Assembly (NCBI RefSeq): GCF_003345655.1
Contig: NZ_QQOH01000004.1
Span: 434,001 to 498,000 of the forward strand
Origin: Motiliproteus coralliicola
Lineage (GTDB): Bacteria; Pseudomonadota; Gammaproteobacteria; Pseudomonadales; Balneatricaceae
Length of the DNA: 64,000 nt
Direction: 5' to 3'
The first letter of the stretch is position 1; each line of letters begins with the position of its first letter. Made by a program: the position numbers and the translations under genes. Below, one piece after another: positions 47,552-56,493 of the stretch. The notes under the pieces were generated by a model, which was not told where the DNA came from, ran no database searches, and saw only the letters and a program-made list of their open reading frames with translations.

Positions 47552-48919
47552 ATGGCCGCCACCATACCCAGTGTTCTTCTGATCGATGATGAAAAGCATA
47601 TCCGCTCCGCCAGCGGCCAGACGCTGGAACTGGCCGGCTACGAGGTTCAGGCGCTCGACAGTGCTGAAGCGGCGCTGGCGCTGATCGATGACCACTGGAG
47701 CGGGGTGATCGTCACCGACATCAATATGCCCGGTATGGATGGGCTGGAGCTGATGGCCAAGGTGCTGGCGATCGATCCGGACCTGCCGGTGATCCTGATT
47801 ACCGGCCACGGCGATATCTCGATGGCGGTCAATGCGATCCGTGACGGAGCTTACGACTTTATCGAGAAGCCTTTCCCCGCTGACCTGCTGGTCGATGTGG
47901 TTAAACGGGCCGCCGAAAAGCGCGCCCTGACGATCGAAAACCGCACCCTGCGTCAGGAGCTTCAGGCCCAGAGTGCACCGGGGCCGCGAATTATCGGCAA
48001 GACCCTACCGGTGCAGCAGATGCGCCAGCTGCTGGCCCAGGTGGCCGATACTCCGGCCGATATTCTGATCATGGGCGAAACCGGTACCGGCAAGGACCTG
48101 GTGGCGCGCTATATCCATGAGAACAGTTGCCGCAAGGACCGAAACTTTGTCGCCATCAACTGTGGCGGGGTGCCGGAAAACCTGATGGAGAGCGAGCTGT
48201 TCGGCCACGAAAAGGGCGCTTTCACCGATGCCAAGAGCCAGCGGATCGGTAAGCTGGAGCACGCCAACGGCGGTACCCTGTTTCTCGATGAGATCGAGAG
48301 CATGCCGATGTCGTTGCAGATAAAACTGTTGCGGGTGCTGGAAGAGCGGGCGATCGAGCGGCTCGGGGCCAACGAGCTGATCCCGTTGGACCTGCGCATA
48401 GTGGCAGCCTCCAAGGCCGACCTGAAAGAACTCAGTGCCGGTGGTGAGTTCCGCGAAGACCTCTACTACCGCCTCAATGTGGTACGGGTCGATATTCCGT
48501 CGCTGCGCGAGCGTCGTGACGATATTCCCCTGCTGTTTCAGCATTTTGCCCTGATCGCCTCGGCCCAGTATCAGCGAGAGGTTCCGGCCCTGAGTCCGGC
48601 CCGGGTTCACAGCCTGATGAGCTATGACTGGCCCGGCAATGTGCGCGAGCTGCGAAATCTGGCCGAGCGTTATGTGCTGCTGGGGGAAGGCTGCACCTTT
48701 GAGTTTGACCAACTGATCCCACAGCTGGATGCGGCCACCGAGAGCTTGACCCTGCCGGAGAAGGTCGAGCAGTTCGAGAAGATGCTGATCGAGGAAGCGC
48801 TGGCGCGACACGACGGTCGGATCAAAGAGACCATGGAGCAGCTGGGTCTGCCGCGAAAGACCCTGTACGACAAGATGCGCAAGTACCGGCTCGATAAGCA
48901 GGATTACAAACCCGAATAA
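47552..48919 (+). CDS. dctD: C4-dicarboxylate response regulator DctD (sigma-54 activator)
   Basis: 455 residues from ATG at 47552 (AAGGATC about 8 nt upstream); an upstream in-frame start at 47504 adds 16 residues without a family match. Receiver domain with Asp12/Asp13 and phosphoacceptor Asp56 (VTDINMPG), AAA+ domain with Walker A GETGTGKD, the sigma-54 loop as GAFTDA rather than GAFTGA, Walker B GGTLFLDEIE, and arginine finger region FREDLYYRLNVV. A Fis-type helix-turn-helix ends the protein (RIKETMEQLGLPRKTLYDKM). It should activate dctPQM from the sigma-54 promoter at 51498-51513. Confidence 0.94.
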   Translation: MAATIPSVLLIDDEKHIRSASGQTLELAGYEVQALDSAEAALALIDDHWSGVIVTDINMPGMDGLELMAKVLAIDPDLPVILITGHGDISMAVNAIRDGAYDFIEKPFPADLLVDVVKRAAEKRALTIENRTLRQELQAQSAPGPRIIGKTLPVQQMRQLLAQVADTPADILIMGETGTGKDLVARYIHENSCRKDRNFVAINCGGVPENLMESELFGHEKGAFTDAKSQRIGKLEHANGGTLFLDEIESMPMSLQIKLLRVLEERAIERLGANELIPLDLRIVAASKADLKELSAGGEFREDLYYRLNVVRVDIPSLRERRDDIPLLFQHFALIASAQYQREVPALSPARVHSLMSYDWPGNVRELRNLAERYVLLGEGCTFEFDQLIPQLDAATESLTLPEKVEQFEKMLIEEALARHDGRIKETMEQLGLPRKTLYDKMRKYRLDKQDYKPE

Positions 48920-49204
48920 TTTTCATCTATCTCACCGTCAAGGGGCATTGTGACTCCTGTCGGTGGGGCGCTGTTACCACCTCCAGACCACCCTCTACCC
49001 AATACCCTTAGGCTTTGTCGTGTTGAAAGCAATTCACGCTCAGTTAGGGTTGTTCGCCGCCCAGCCTCAGCGGCTTGATCGGTTAACGAGGCCGCAGACC
49101 TAAACTGAAGGGTACCAATAACCCAGTGCCGTAGGCAGATCGGGCAGACGTCGGTCTGCTGTTGTTACGGAGAAGCTCGTCGAGGCGGGCTTGGAGGTAG
49201 GGCT

Positions 49205-50449
49205 ATGTGCCAACGAGTCACACTGGCCCTCTGTCTGGTTTTGTTAAGCGCAGTGAGCACCGCCCAGACGCGCACTGTGTTGCCCAATCCCGTCGCGATG
49301 CCACCGTCATCCCGTGCAGCAGAGGCCCAGATTCCGATAACAACGGTATCTTCGAATCCGCGTTCTTTCGGTTCGTTGATCGAAGCCGCCGAATTCTATT
49401 CCGAACTGCCCCAGCGGGGGTGGCAGCCAGTGGCTGGCGGCCCCCTGCTGCGCCAAGGTGAGTCCGGCCCACGGGTGGAGTCGCTGCGCCAGATGCTCAG
49501 GCTCTACGGCGATTACCAGCTACCAAGCGACCGCCGGGTGCTGTTGGCGTATTTCGATCCAGATCTGGAGGCCGCCCTGATTCGGTTTCAGCGCCGCCAT
49601 GGACTCAAGCCCGACGGTATTCTCGGCCCCGACAGTCTCCAGGCGATGAACGTCGCGCCGACGCAACGGGCCTACCAACTGCTGGTGAATCACGAGCGTC
49701 AACTGGCGCTGCGCCGGATTGCGCCGTCACGGTACGTGCAGGTCAACGTGCCCGGCTTTCAACTGCGGGTGTTCGATCGTCAACAGCCGGTGATGGAGAT
49801 GAAGGCGATTGTCGGTCGACGCAGTCGTCAGACCCCTACGCTGCAGAGCGAGATTCGCTCGCTGGTGCTTAACCCGGCTTGGAACGTTCCCAAAAGCATC
49901 GCCTACAAGGATATTCTGCCCAAGTGGCGTGATGATCGGGACTATCTGGATCGCCATAACATGAAGATCGTCTCCGGCTGGGGACAGCAGAAAGTCTGGG
50001 TCGATCAGCAACAGGCCGATCCGGAGCAGTTGTATCGCGGCCGCGAGTACCTGCGGCTGTATCAACTGCCGGGTGCCAACAACGCCCTGGGTCAGATCAA
50101 ATTTGATTTCCCTAATCCTTACGCGGTCTATCTGCATGACACCCCGAGTAAGTCGTTGTTTGCCAGTCATCAACGTGCCTTCAGCTCCGGCTGTGTGCGG
50201 CTCGAAGACCCGCAGAGACTGGCTACCTATCTGCTGGGAATGCAGCGTTTGAAAAAACCGTTGCACCAGATGCTGGCCGATAGCGGTACCCGCCGAATCC
50301 GCTTGAGTCGTCCGGTGGGGCTGTATCTGACCTATTGGACCGCCTGGTTGGATCCGCAGCAGCGTTTGCAGCTACGCGAGGATATCTATCGCCAGGACCC
50401 CGCCAAGCCAAGCCTGGGTGAGGCCGATGAGATCGCGATGTTGAACTGA
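49205..50449 (+). CDS. L,D-transpeptidase (YcbB/LdtD-like)
   Basis: 414-residue exported enzyme forming 3-3 cross-links in peptidoglycan. Signal peptide (about 1-20, LALCLVLLSAVSTA), peptidoglycan-binding domain 1 (about 80-150, LRQGESGPRVESLRQML, FDPDLEAALIRFQRRHGLKPDGILGPDSL) and YkuD catalytic domain (about 177-350) with HxxG-type region PNPYAVYLHDTPS and nucleophile Cys330 in SSGCVRLED. Shorter than E. coli LdtD (about 615 residues), lacking its N-terminal part. The next gene is a MepK-like peptidase, as ycbB-ycbK are neighbours in E. coli. Confidence 0.93.
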   Translation: MCQRVTLALCLVLLSAVSTAQTRTVLPNPVAMPPSSRAAEAQIPITTVSSNPRSFGSLIEAAEFYSELPQRGWQPVAGGPLLRQGESGPRVESLRQMLRLYGDYQLPSDRRVLLAYFDPDLEAALIRFQRRHGLKPDGILGPDSLQAMNVAPTQRAYQLLVNHERQLALRRIAPSRYVQVNVPGFQLRVFDRQQPVMEMKAIVGRRSRQTPTLQSEIRSLVLNPAWNVPKSIAYKDILPKWRDDRDYLDRHNMKIVSGWGQQKVWVDQQQADPEQLYRGREYLRLYQLPGANNALGQIKFDFPNPYAVYLHDTPSKSLFASHQRAFSSGCVRLEDPQRLATYLLGMQRLKKPLHQMLADSGTRRIRLSRPVGLYLTYWTAWLDPQQRLQLREDIYRQDPAKPSLGEADEIAMLN

Positions 50450-50717
50450 GCTCGATTCGCAACGCTCGGGAATAAAGCGGTGATTGCCGCGTCGTTGTGG
50501 GGATCAACGGTAGCGGCAGAGATTAAATGCAGTAATGCAGAGGAAAACGAGGTCTATTCAAACAACAGAGTCATCGCCCCGCGGTTCATTGGTCTGGCCT
50601 AGTAAGTGCCACGCCGGCCGCTGGAGCCTTCCGTAGCCGGTTTTATCAATGTTGGAAGGCGAGGGGCAGATAGGGGGGCTTTCTGTCCGATGAAATACAG
50701 CAAGGGGGATAGCAGCC

Positions 50718-51275
50718 GTGGATCGCAAGACGTTTAATCGCAGAAACTTTCTCAAGCTGGCGGGGGGCGTGGTAGCCACCAGTGCCGCATCGCGAAGCTG
50801 GGCCAAAGGGCTCGCCAGCCAGCATCCGGAGCGCAGTCTGCAGTTTTATAACCTGCATACCGGCGAGCATATTCAGACTCCCTATTGGATAGAGGGGGAG
50901 TACTTGGACGAAGGCCTAACCCAGATCAACAATGTTCTGCGGGATCACCGCAACGGTGAAATCATGGAGATCGACCTGGGGCTGCTGGAGATGTTGCACG
51001 ATCTGCAGCTCAAAATGGACTCCAAGCAGCCCTTTCATGTGATCTCCGGTTACCGCTCGCCGCAGACCAATGCGATGTTACGGCAGAACAGCTCCGGCGT
51101 GGCCAAGAAGAGTCTGCATATGCAGGGGATGGCGATCGATATACGGCTGCCGGACATCCATCTCCCCGACCTGAAAGTGGGGGCGTTGTCGCTCAAACGA
51201 GGCGGTGTGGGCTACTACCCGCGCAGTGATTTCGTCCATCTGGACGTGGGGCGGGTGCGTACCTGGAATGGCTAG
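50718..51275 (+). CDS. MepK/YcbK-like murein endopeptidase (DUF882, Tat-exported)
   Basis: 185 residues from GTG at 50718, preceded by AAGGGGGA. The N-terminus NRRNFLKLAGGVVATSAASRSWA is a twin-arginine signal. The DUF882/M15-type domain carries the zinc residues in SLHMQGMAIDIRLP (His and Asp) and FVHLDVGRV (His), with VISGYRSPQTN. In E. coli MepK cleaves 3-3 cross-links, the bonds made by L,D-transpeptidases, which fits its place beside one. Confidence 0.93.
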   Translation: MDRKTFNRRNFLKLAGGVVATSAASRSWAKGLASQHPERSLQFYNLHTGEHIQTPYWIEGEYLDEGLTQINNVLRDHRNGEIMEIDLGLLEMLHDLQLKMDSKQPFHVISGYRSPQTNAMLRQNSSGVAKKSLHMQGMAIDIRLPDIHLPDLKVGALSLKRGGVGYYPRSDFVHLDVGRVRTWNG

Positions 51276-51351
51276 AGGGTGTATCTCTCTGCCTACGTGT
51301 AAGAAAAATACAGCCATTTCATCGATTTAGACTTTGGTCTAAGGGTTGATG

Positions 51352-51365
51352 GGTGGGATTCCACC
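51352..51365. promoter_or_regulatory. Putative DctD site 1 (upstream activating sequence)
   Basis: GGTGG-GATT-CCACC, centred about 166 bp before the predicted dctP start. It shares arm sequence and 4-bp spacer with a second site 35 bp away. Assignment to DctD is by position and by the neighbouring dctBD genes. It may double as a terminator stem for the upstream gene. Confidence 0.5.
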
Positions 51366-51386
51366 CTTTTACCCCCGTATGGGGGT

Positions 51387-51400
51387 GGCGGAAATCCACC
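51387..51400. promoter_or_regulatory. Putative DctD site 2 (upstream activating sequence)
   Basis: GGCGG-AAAT-CCACC, centred about 131 bp before the predicted dctP start and 35 bp (about three helical turns) from site 1, so both should face the same side of the DNA. Confidence 0.5.
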
Positions 51401-51497
51401 CAAAAAAACGGTGATTTTTTCTCATCTCTGAGTTGAGCCCCGCTTAATTGAAGGAGGTCTTTTCTAACTCTCTGTTTTATCAGTCTTTCAGTGATGC

Positions 51498-51513
51498 TGG
51501 CACGCTATCTGCT
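51498..51513 (+). promoter_or_regulatory. Sigma-54 promoter of dctPQM
   Basis: TGGCACGCTATCTGCT matches TGGCACG-N4-TTGCT with one change (C for the first T). GG and GC are correctly spaced. Predicted start about 51524, leader about 80 nt. Confidence 0.88.
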
Positions 51514-51579
51514 GTGTTGTCACCCAGAGTCGCGCTCGATGACGCAATTTTGAGCACGACCATAAAGACAACAATCTGA

Positions 51580-52587
<1,008 letters not shown>

Positions 52588-52599
52588 GCGTACCACCGA

Positions 52600-52624
52600 G
52601 GATCAACCGCGCTGCGGTTGATCC
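52600..52624 (+). other. Strong intercistronic hairpin dctP-dctQ
   Basis: GGATCAACCGC-GCT-GCGGTTGATCC, 11-bp arms, 12 bp after the dctP stop, followed only by TTTCC. Likely a processing/stability element or partial terminator that keeps dctP more abundant than dctQM. Confidence 0.65.
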
Positions 52625-52782
52625 TTTCCAAGCGAGGCAGCCGCCTCGCTTCGTTCCGACAACCTGTTTTACCGGAGACTCCTGGTGCGGTGATCTAACC
52701 GCTGCCATTAGCAAGGGGTGCCCGGTGAGACAGCTTCGGACTGTAGATCCTTCACTGCTGATGTCACAGAGGTTTCAGGGGC

Positions 52783-53337
52783 ATGCTAGGTAAACTAATT
52801 AATCGACTGGAAGAAAGCTTTCTTTGCCTTCTGCTGGTTGCGATGACACTGCTGGTGTTCGCTGAGGTGGTCGCCCGCTTCGGTTTCAACGCCGGTATCC
52901 ACTGGGCCCAGGAGGTGACGCTGTTGCTGTCCGCCTGGTTCGTTCTGTTCGGCGCTTCTTACGGGGTTAAGGTCGGCAGCCATATTGGCGTCGACGTGTT
53001 CGTCAAGATGCTGCCCCGCAATGTTCACCGCGGCGTCACCATGCTGGCGCTTGCGCTCTGTCTGTTCTATTGCTGCCTGTTCCTGTACGGCTCCTGGATC
53101 TACCTCAGCAAGATGAAGATGATCGGTATCGAGTTGGAAGACCTGCCGGTCGAGAAGTGGATTCCGATGTCGGTGCTGGTGATCGGGTTTGTGCTGCTGA
53201 TCGTGCGCTTCCTGAACCTGTTCTGGAAGGTGATCACCCATAAGGCCGACGGCTTCCATCTGGCCGATGAGGCCGAAGAGAGTATGCATATCGCCGAAGA
53301 GTTGAAAGCGATGAACGAACAGGAGGAGACCAAGTAA
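52783..53337 (+). CDS. dctQ: TRAP transporter small permease DctQ
   Basis: 184 residues, four membrane helices (about 10-32, 45-65, 85-108, 125-150). The conserved DctQ stretch WAQEVTLLLSAWFVLFGASYGVKVGSHIGVDV is intact. The cytoplasmic C-terminus is Glu-rich. It forms the small membrane subunit with DctM; its stop overlaps the dctM start (TAATG). Confidence 0.95.
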   Translation: MLGKLINRLEESFLCLLLVAMTLLVFAEVVARFGFNAGIHWAQEVTLLLSAWFVLFGASYGVKVGSHIGVDVFVKMLPRNVHRGVTMLALALCLFYCCLFLYGSWIYLSKMKMIGIELEDLPVEKWIPMSVLVIGFVLLIVRFLNLFWKVITHKADGFHLADEAEESMHIAEELKAMNEQEETK

Positions 53338-54734
53338 TGGCCACCGCAACGCTATTTATCATCCTGTTCCTGTGCATGTTCATGGGAATGCCGATCGCCA
53401 TCGCGCTCGGTCTGTCCAGTGTCAGCACGATTCTGATCTTCTCCAACGACTCGCTGGCGTCGATCGCGCTGAAGCTGTTTGAAGCGACTTCGGAGCACTA
53501 CACGCTGCTGGCGATTCCGTTCTTTATCCTGTCGTCCGCGTTCCTGTCCACTGGTGGTGTGGCCAAGCGCTTGATCGATTTTGCGATCGACAGCGTCGGC
53601 CATATCAAGGGCGGCTTGGCGATGGCCTCGATCATGGCCTGTATGCTGTTCGCGGCGGTATCCGGTTCCTCCCCGGCGACCGTAGCAGCCATCGGTACCA
53701 TCGTTATTGCCGGTATGGTGCGTGCTGGTTACCCCGAGAGCCTGGCGGCCGGGGTCATCACCACCTCCGGCACCCTGGGTATCCTGATTCCGCCGTCGAT
53801 CGTGATGCTGGTTTACGCCGCCGCGACCGAAGTGTCGGCCTCACGGATGTTCATGGCCGGTTTCATTCCTGGCCTGATGATGGGCTTCCTGCTGATGGTG
53901 GTGATCTACATTGTTGCCCGGATCAAGGGGCTGCCGTCACAGCCGTTCCCCGGCTTTGCCCAGCTGGCCAAGTCCGGCGCCATCGCCATGGGCGGGCTGA
54001 TGCTGATCGTGATCGTGCTGGGCTCGATCTACGGTGGTATCGCCAGTCCGACCGAAGCGGCTTCGGCAGCGGCCGTGTACGCCTTCCTGGTAGCGGTGGT
54101 CGGTTACCGTGATATGGGACCGATCAAAGGGGTGCCCTGGCGTAAAGAGGGTGAAGGAATCGGCGCGGCGACGGGCCGGAATATCGCCCAGATCGCCTAC
54201 GCGATTCCGAAGAGTATCTTCGACAAAGAGGTCAACAAGGTCGTTCTTGATGCCGCCAAGGTCTCGATGATGCTGCTGTTCATCATCGCCAACGCGATGC
54301 TGTTCGCCCACGTGTTGACCACCGAACGGATTCCGCACTCGGTTGCCGAAACCATTCTGGAGTGGGGCCTGCCGGCCTGGGGCTTCCTGATCGTGGTCAA
54401 CATCCTGCTGCTGATCGCCGGTAACTTCATGGAACCGACCGCGATCCTGCTGATCATGGCGCCGATCCTGTTCCCGATCGCGGTACAGCTGGGCATCGAT
54501 CCGATCCACCTGGGTATCATCATGGTGGTCAACATGGAGATCGGTATGCTGACGCCGCCGGTGGGGCTTAACCTGTTCGTGACGGCGGGGATAACCGGCA
54601 ACAACATGCTCTGGGTGATCAAGGCGGTACTGCCGTGGATGCTGCTGTTGCTGTTCTTCCTGCTGCTGATCACCTATATCCCGCAGATTTCGCTGTTCTT
54701 ACCGGAGTATATCGATCACCTGAAGGGCTATTGA
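53337..54734 (+). CDS. dctM: TRAP transporter large permease DctM
   Basis: 465 residues, about 12 hydrophobic segments, the ion-coupled channel subunit (usually sodium-driven). Conserved motifs FLCMFMGMPIAIALG, LFAAVSGSSPATVAAIGTI, GTLGILIPPSIVMLVYA, GSIYGGIASPTEAAS and NLFVTAGITG are present. Slightly longer than usual DctM (about 425 residues) owing to the insert at about 255-300. One-base overlap with dctQ; terminator follows. Confidence 0.96.
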   Translation: MATATLFIILFLCMFMGMPIAIALGLSSVSTILIFSNDSLASIALKLFEATSEHYTLLAIPFFILSSAFLSTGGVAKRLIDFAIDSVGHIKGGLAMASIMACMLFAAVSGSSPATVAAIGTIVIAGMVRAGYPESLAAGVITTSGTLGILIPPSIVMLVYAAATEVSASRMFMAGFIPGLMMGFLLMVVIYIVARIKGLPSQPFPGFAQLAKSGAIAMGGLMLIVIVLGSIYGGIASPTEAASAAAVYAFLVAVVGYRDMGPIKGVPWRKEGEGIGAATGRNIAQIAYAIPKSIFDKEVNKVVLDAAKVSMMLLFIIANAMLFAHVLTTERIPHSVAETILEWGLPAWGFLIVVNILLLIAGNFMEPTAILLIMAPILFPIAVQLGIDPIHLGIIMVVNMEIGMLTPPVGLNLFVTAGITGNNMLWVIKAVLPWMLLLLFFLLLITYIPQISLFLPEYIDHLKGY

Positions 54735-54794
54735 TCAATCCATTCTGGAAAGGGTGGGGTGGCGACTGACATGCTCGCCGCCTCCGTTAGCGAG

Positions 54795-54824
54795 ACCCGC
54801 ATTCATTGAATGCGGGTTTTTTTG
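54795..54824 (+). terminator. Rho-independent terminator of dctPQM
   Basis: ACCCGCATTC-ATT-GAATGCGGGT (54795-54817) then TTTTTTTG; about 60 bp past the dctM stop. Confidence 0.9.
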
Positions 54825-54920
54825 TTTCTGATCAATACCTAGAGGCGCTTACACGGATAGAGGGATAGGCTTGGTCTAAGCTGCAAAGATTAGCCTTCAC
54901 TGATATCTGGAGTTGCCTCT

Positions 54921-55331
54921 ATGTTATTGGATTACTTCGCCCTTTTTCTGGTGTTCTTCGTTGCGGTGTTTGTTTTCTACGCCGTGATCGCGATCCACGA
55001 TATTCCCTACGAAATCGCTTGCCACCGGAACCATCCCCATCAGGATGCGATCCATATCGCCGGATGGGTCAGCCTGTTTACCCTGCATGTGCTCTGGCCG
55101 TTCCTGTGGATCTGGGCGACCCTGTACCGAGCGGATCGGGGCTGGGGCATGGCGGTGGCCGGGAGCGATAACGGACAAGCGGATGAACCCGATGGCGGCG
55201 CTGAATCCTCCGTAGCTGAGCCTGCCGATAACGCCCAGTTGGCGCAGCAGCTGTTGCAGCTTCAGGCGCGGATCGAGCAGCTGGAGCAGCAGCTTGAAAC
55301 CCGCTCTCAACAACCGGCACAGGAGGGCTGA
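54921..55331 (+). CDS. DUF3302 inner-membrane protein (YiaW-like)
   Basis: 136 residues with two membrane helices (about 5-25 and 45-68) and a C-terminal cytoplasmic coiled coil (LAQQLLQLQARIEQLEQQL, about 105-126). The motifs FYAVIAIHDIPYEIACHRNHPHQDAIHIAGWVSLFTLHVLWPFLWIWATL are DUF3302. In E. coli YiaW is paired with the HlyD-like YiaV, and here the partner starts 2 bp after this stop. The role of the pair is unknown; related genes are linked to envelope stress and drug resistance. Confidence 0.9.
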   Translation: MLLDYFALFLVFFVAVFVFYAVIAIHDIPYEIACHRNHPHQDAIHIAGWVSLFTLHVLWPFLWIWATLYRADRGWGMAVAGSDNGQADEPDGGAESSVAEPADNAQLAQQLLQLQARIEQLEQQLETRSQQPAQEG

Positions 55332-55333
55332 GC

Positions 55334-56473
55334 ATGGACCTGCTACTGATTCTGCTCTATGCCGGTTTCTGCGTGCTGGTGTTCAAAATTTTCCGGATCC
55401 CGCTGACCAAGTGGACGGTACCGACGGCGATTCTCGGCGGCATCGTGCTGATCGGCGCGATGCTGTTGCTGATGAACTATAACCACCCCTACGGCAAGTA
55501 CGCCAAAGAGGCGTTTGTGACCGTTCCGATTATTCCGGCGGTCAGCGGCATCGTCGTATCGGTGGATGCCGAGCCCAATCGCCTGCTCAAACAGGGTGAG
55601 CTGCTGTTCAGTATCGATCCGAAACCGTTCGAGCTGGAGGTCGCGCGCTTAGAGGCCGAGCTGGTCGAAGCCGAGCAGCAGGTCGGGCAAACCGAAGCCT
55701 CACTAAGGACGGCCGAAGCGCGGGTGGCCAAGGCCAAGGCGGAACGAGATCGAGCCGCCAAGACGTTCCAGCGTTATAGCAAGGGCAACAAGAAGGGTGC
55801 CGGACGAGTGTTTTCCGAACAGGAAGTGGAAAATCGGCGGCAGTTTTATTTGGCCGCCGAAGCCTCGCTGGAAGCGGCACAATCGGAGCAGACCCGAGCG
55901 CAGCTGGCGTTCGAATCCAATATCGATGGCGTCAATACCCGGGAGGCCCAGCTGCAGGCGCAATTGGAGGCGGCCCGCTATGATCTGTCCCGTACCCAGA
56001 TCAGGGCTCCCAACGACGGCTACGTGACCCAGGTGACCCTGCGCCCGGGCATGATGGCGTCCAAGTTGCCGCTGCGACCCTCGATGGTATTCGTGCCCAA
56101 ACAGCGGCGCCAGATCAGCGCCAGTTTCTGGCAGAACTCGATCCTACGGTTGGAGCCGGGCGCTGAGGCGGAGGTGATCCTGGATGCAGCCCCGGGCAAG
56201 GTGTTTCGCGGTCGATTGGTTTCGCTGCTGCCGGCGATGAATGAGGGCGAGCTCCAATCCGGAGGCACCCTGATTTCTGCCAATCGGATCGCCACCCATG
56301 GACGGGCGATCGGCATCATCGAGCTGGAAGATGACCTGGATAGCTACGGTCTGCCGCTGGGGGTACAGGGCAAGGCCGCCGTCTATACCGACCATTTCCA
56401 CCATGTGGCGGTGATGCGCAAGGTGCTGCTGCGGATGCTGGGCTGGATCAACTACGCGTTCCCGATCAAATAG
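55334..56473 (+). CDS. HlyD/YiaV-like membrane fusion protein
   Basis: 379 residues. Two hydrophobic stretches near the N-terminus (about 3-20 and 32-52) rather than one, then a biotinyl-lipoyl motif (VPIIPAVSGIVVSVDAEPNRLLKQGELLFSIDPKPFELEVARLEAEL), a long coiled-coil hairpin (about 100-220) and a beta barrel (about 225-350, TQIRAPNDGYVTQVTLRPGMMAS). No inner-membrane ABC or RND pump and no outer-membrane TolC partner is encoded nearby. Co-transcribed with the DUF3302 gene (2-bp gap). Confidence 0.9.
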   Translation: MDLLLILLYAGFCVLVFKIFRIPLTKWTVPTAILGGIVLIGAMLLLMNYNHPYGKYAKEAFVTVPIIPAVSGIVVSVDAEPNRLLKQGELLFSIDPKPFELEVARLEAELVEAEQQVGQTEASLRTAEARVAKAKAERDRAAKTFQRYSKGNKKGAGRVFSEQEVENRRQFYLAAEASLEAAQSEQTRAQLAFESNIDGVNTREAQLQAQLEAARYDLSRTQIRAPNDGYVTQVTLRPGMMASKLPLRPSMVFVPKQRRQISASFWQNSILRLEPGAEAEVILDAAPGKVFRGRLVSLLPAMNEGELQSGGTLISANRIATHGRAIGIIELEDDLDSYGLPLGVQGKAAVYTDHFHHVAVMRKVLLRMLGWINYAFPIK

Positions 56474-56493
56474 ACCACGGGCAGGGGGCGCTA

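Noticed and set aside
51449-51460. Strong Shine-Dalgarno-like GAAGGAGGTC upstream of dctP
   Set aside because: No start codon follows at a usable distance, and it lies upstream of the predicted sigma-54 start, so it would not be in the dctP mRNA.
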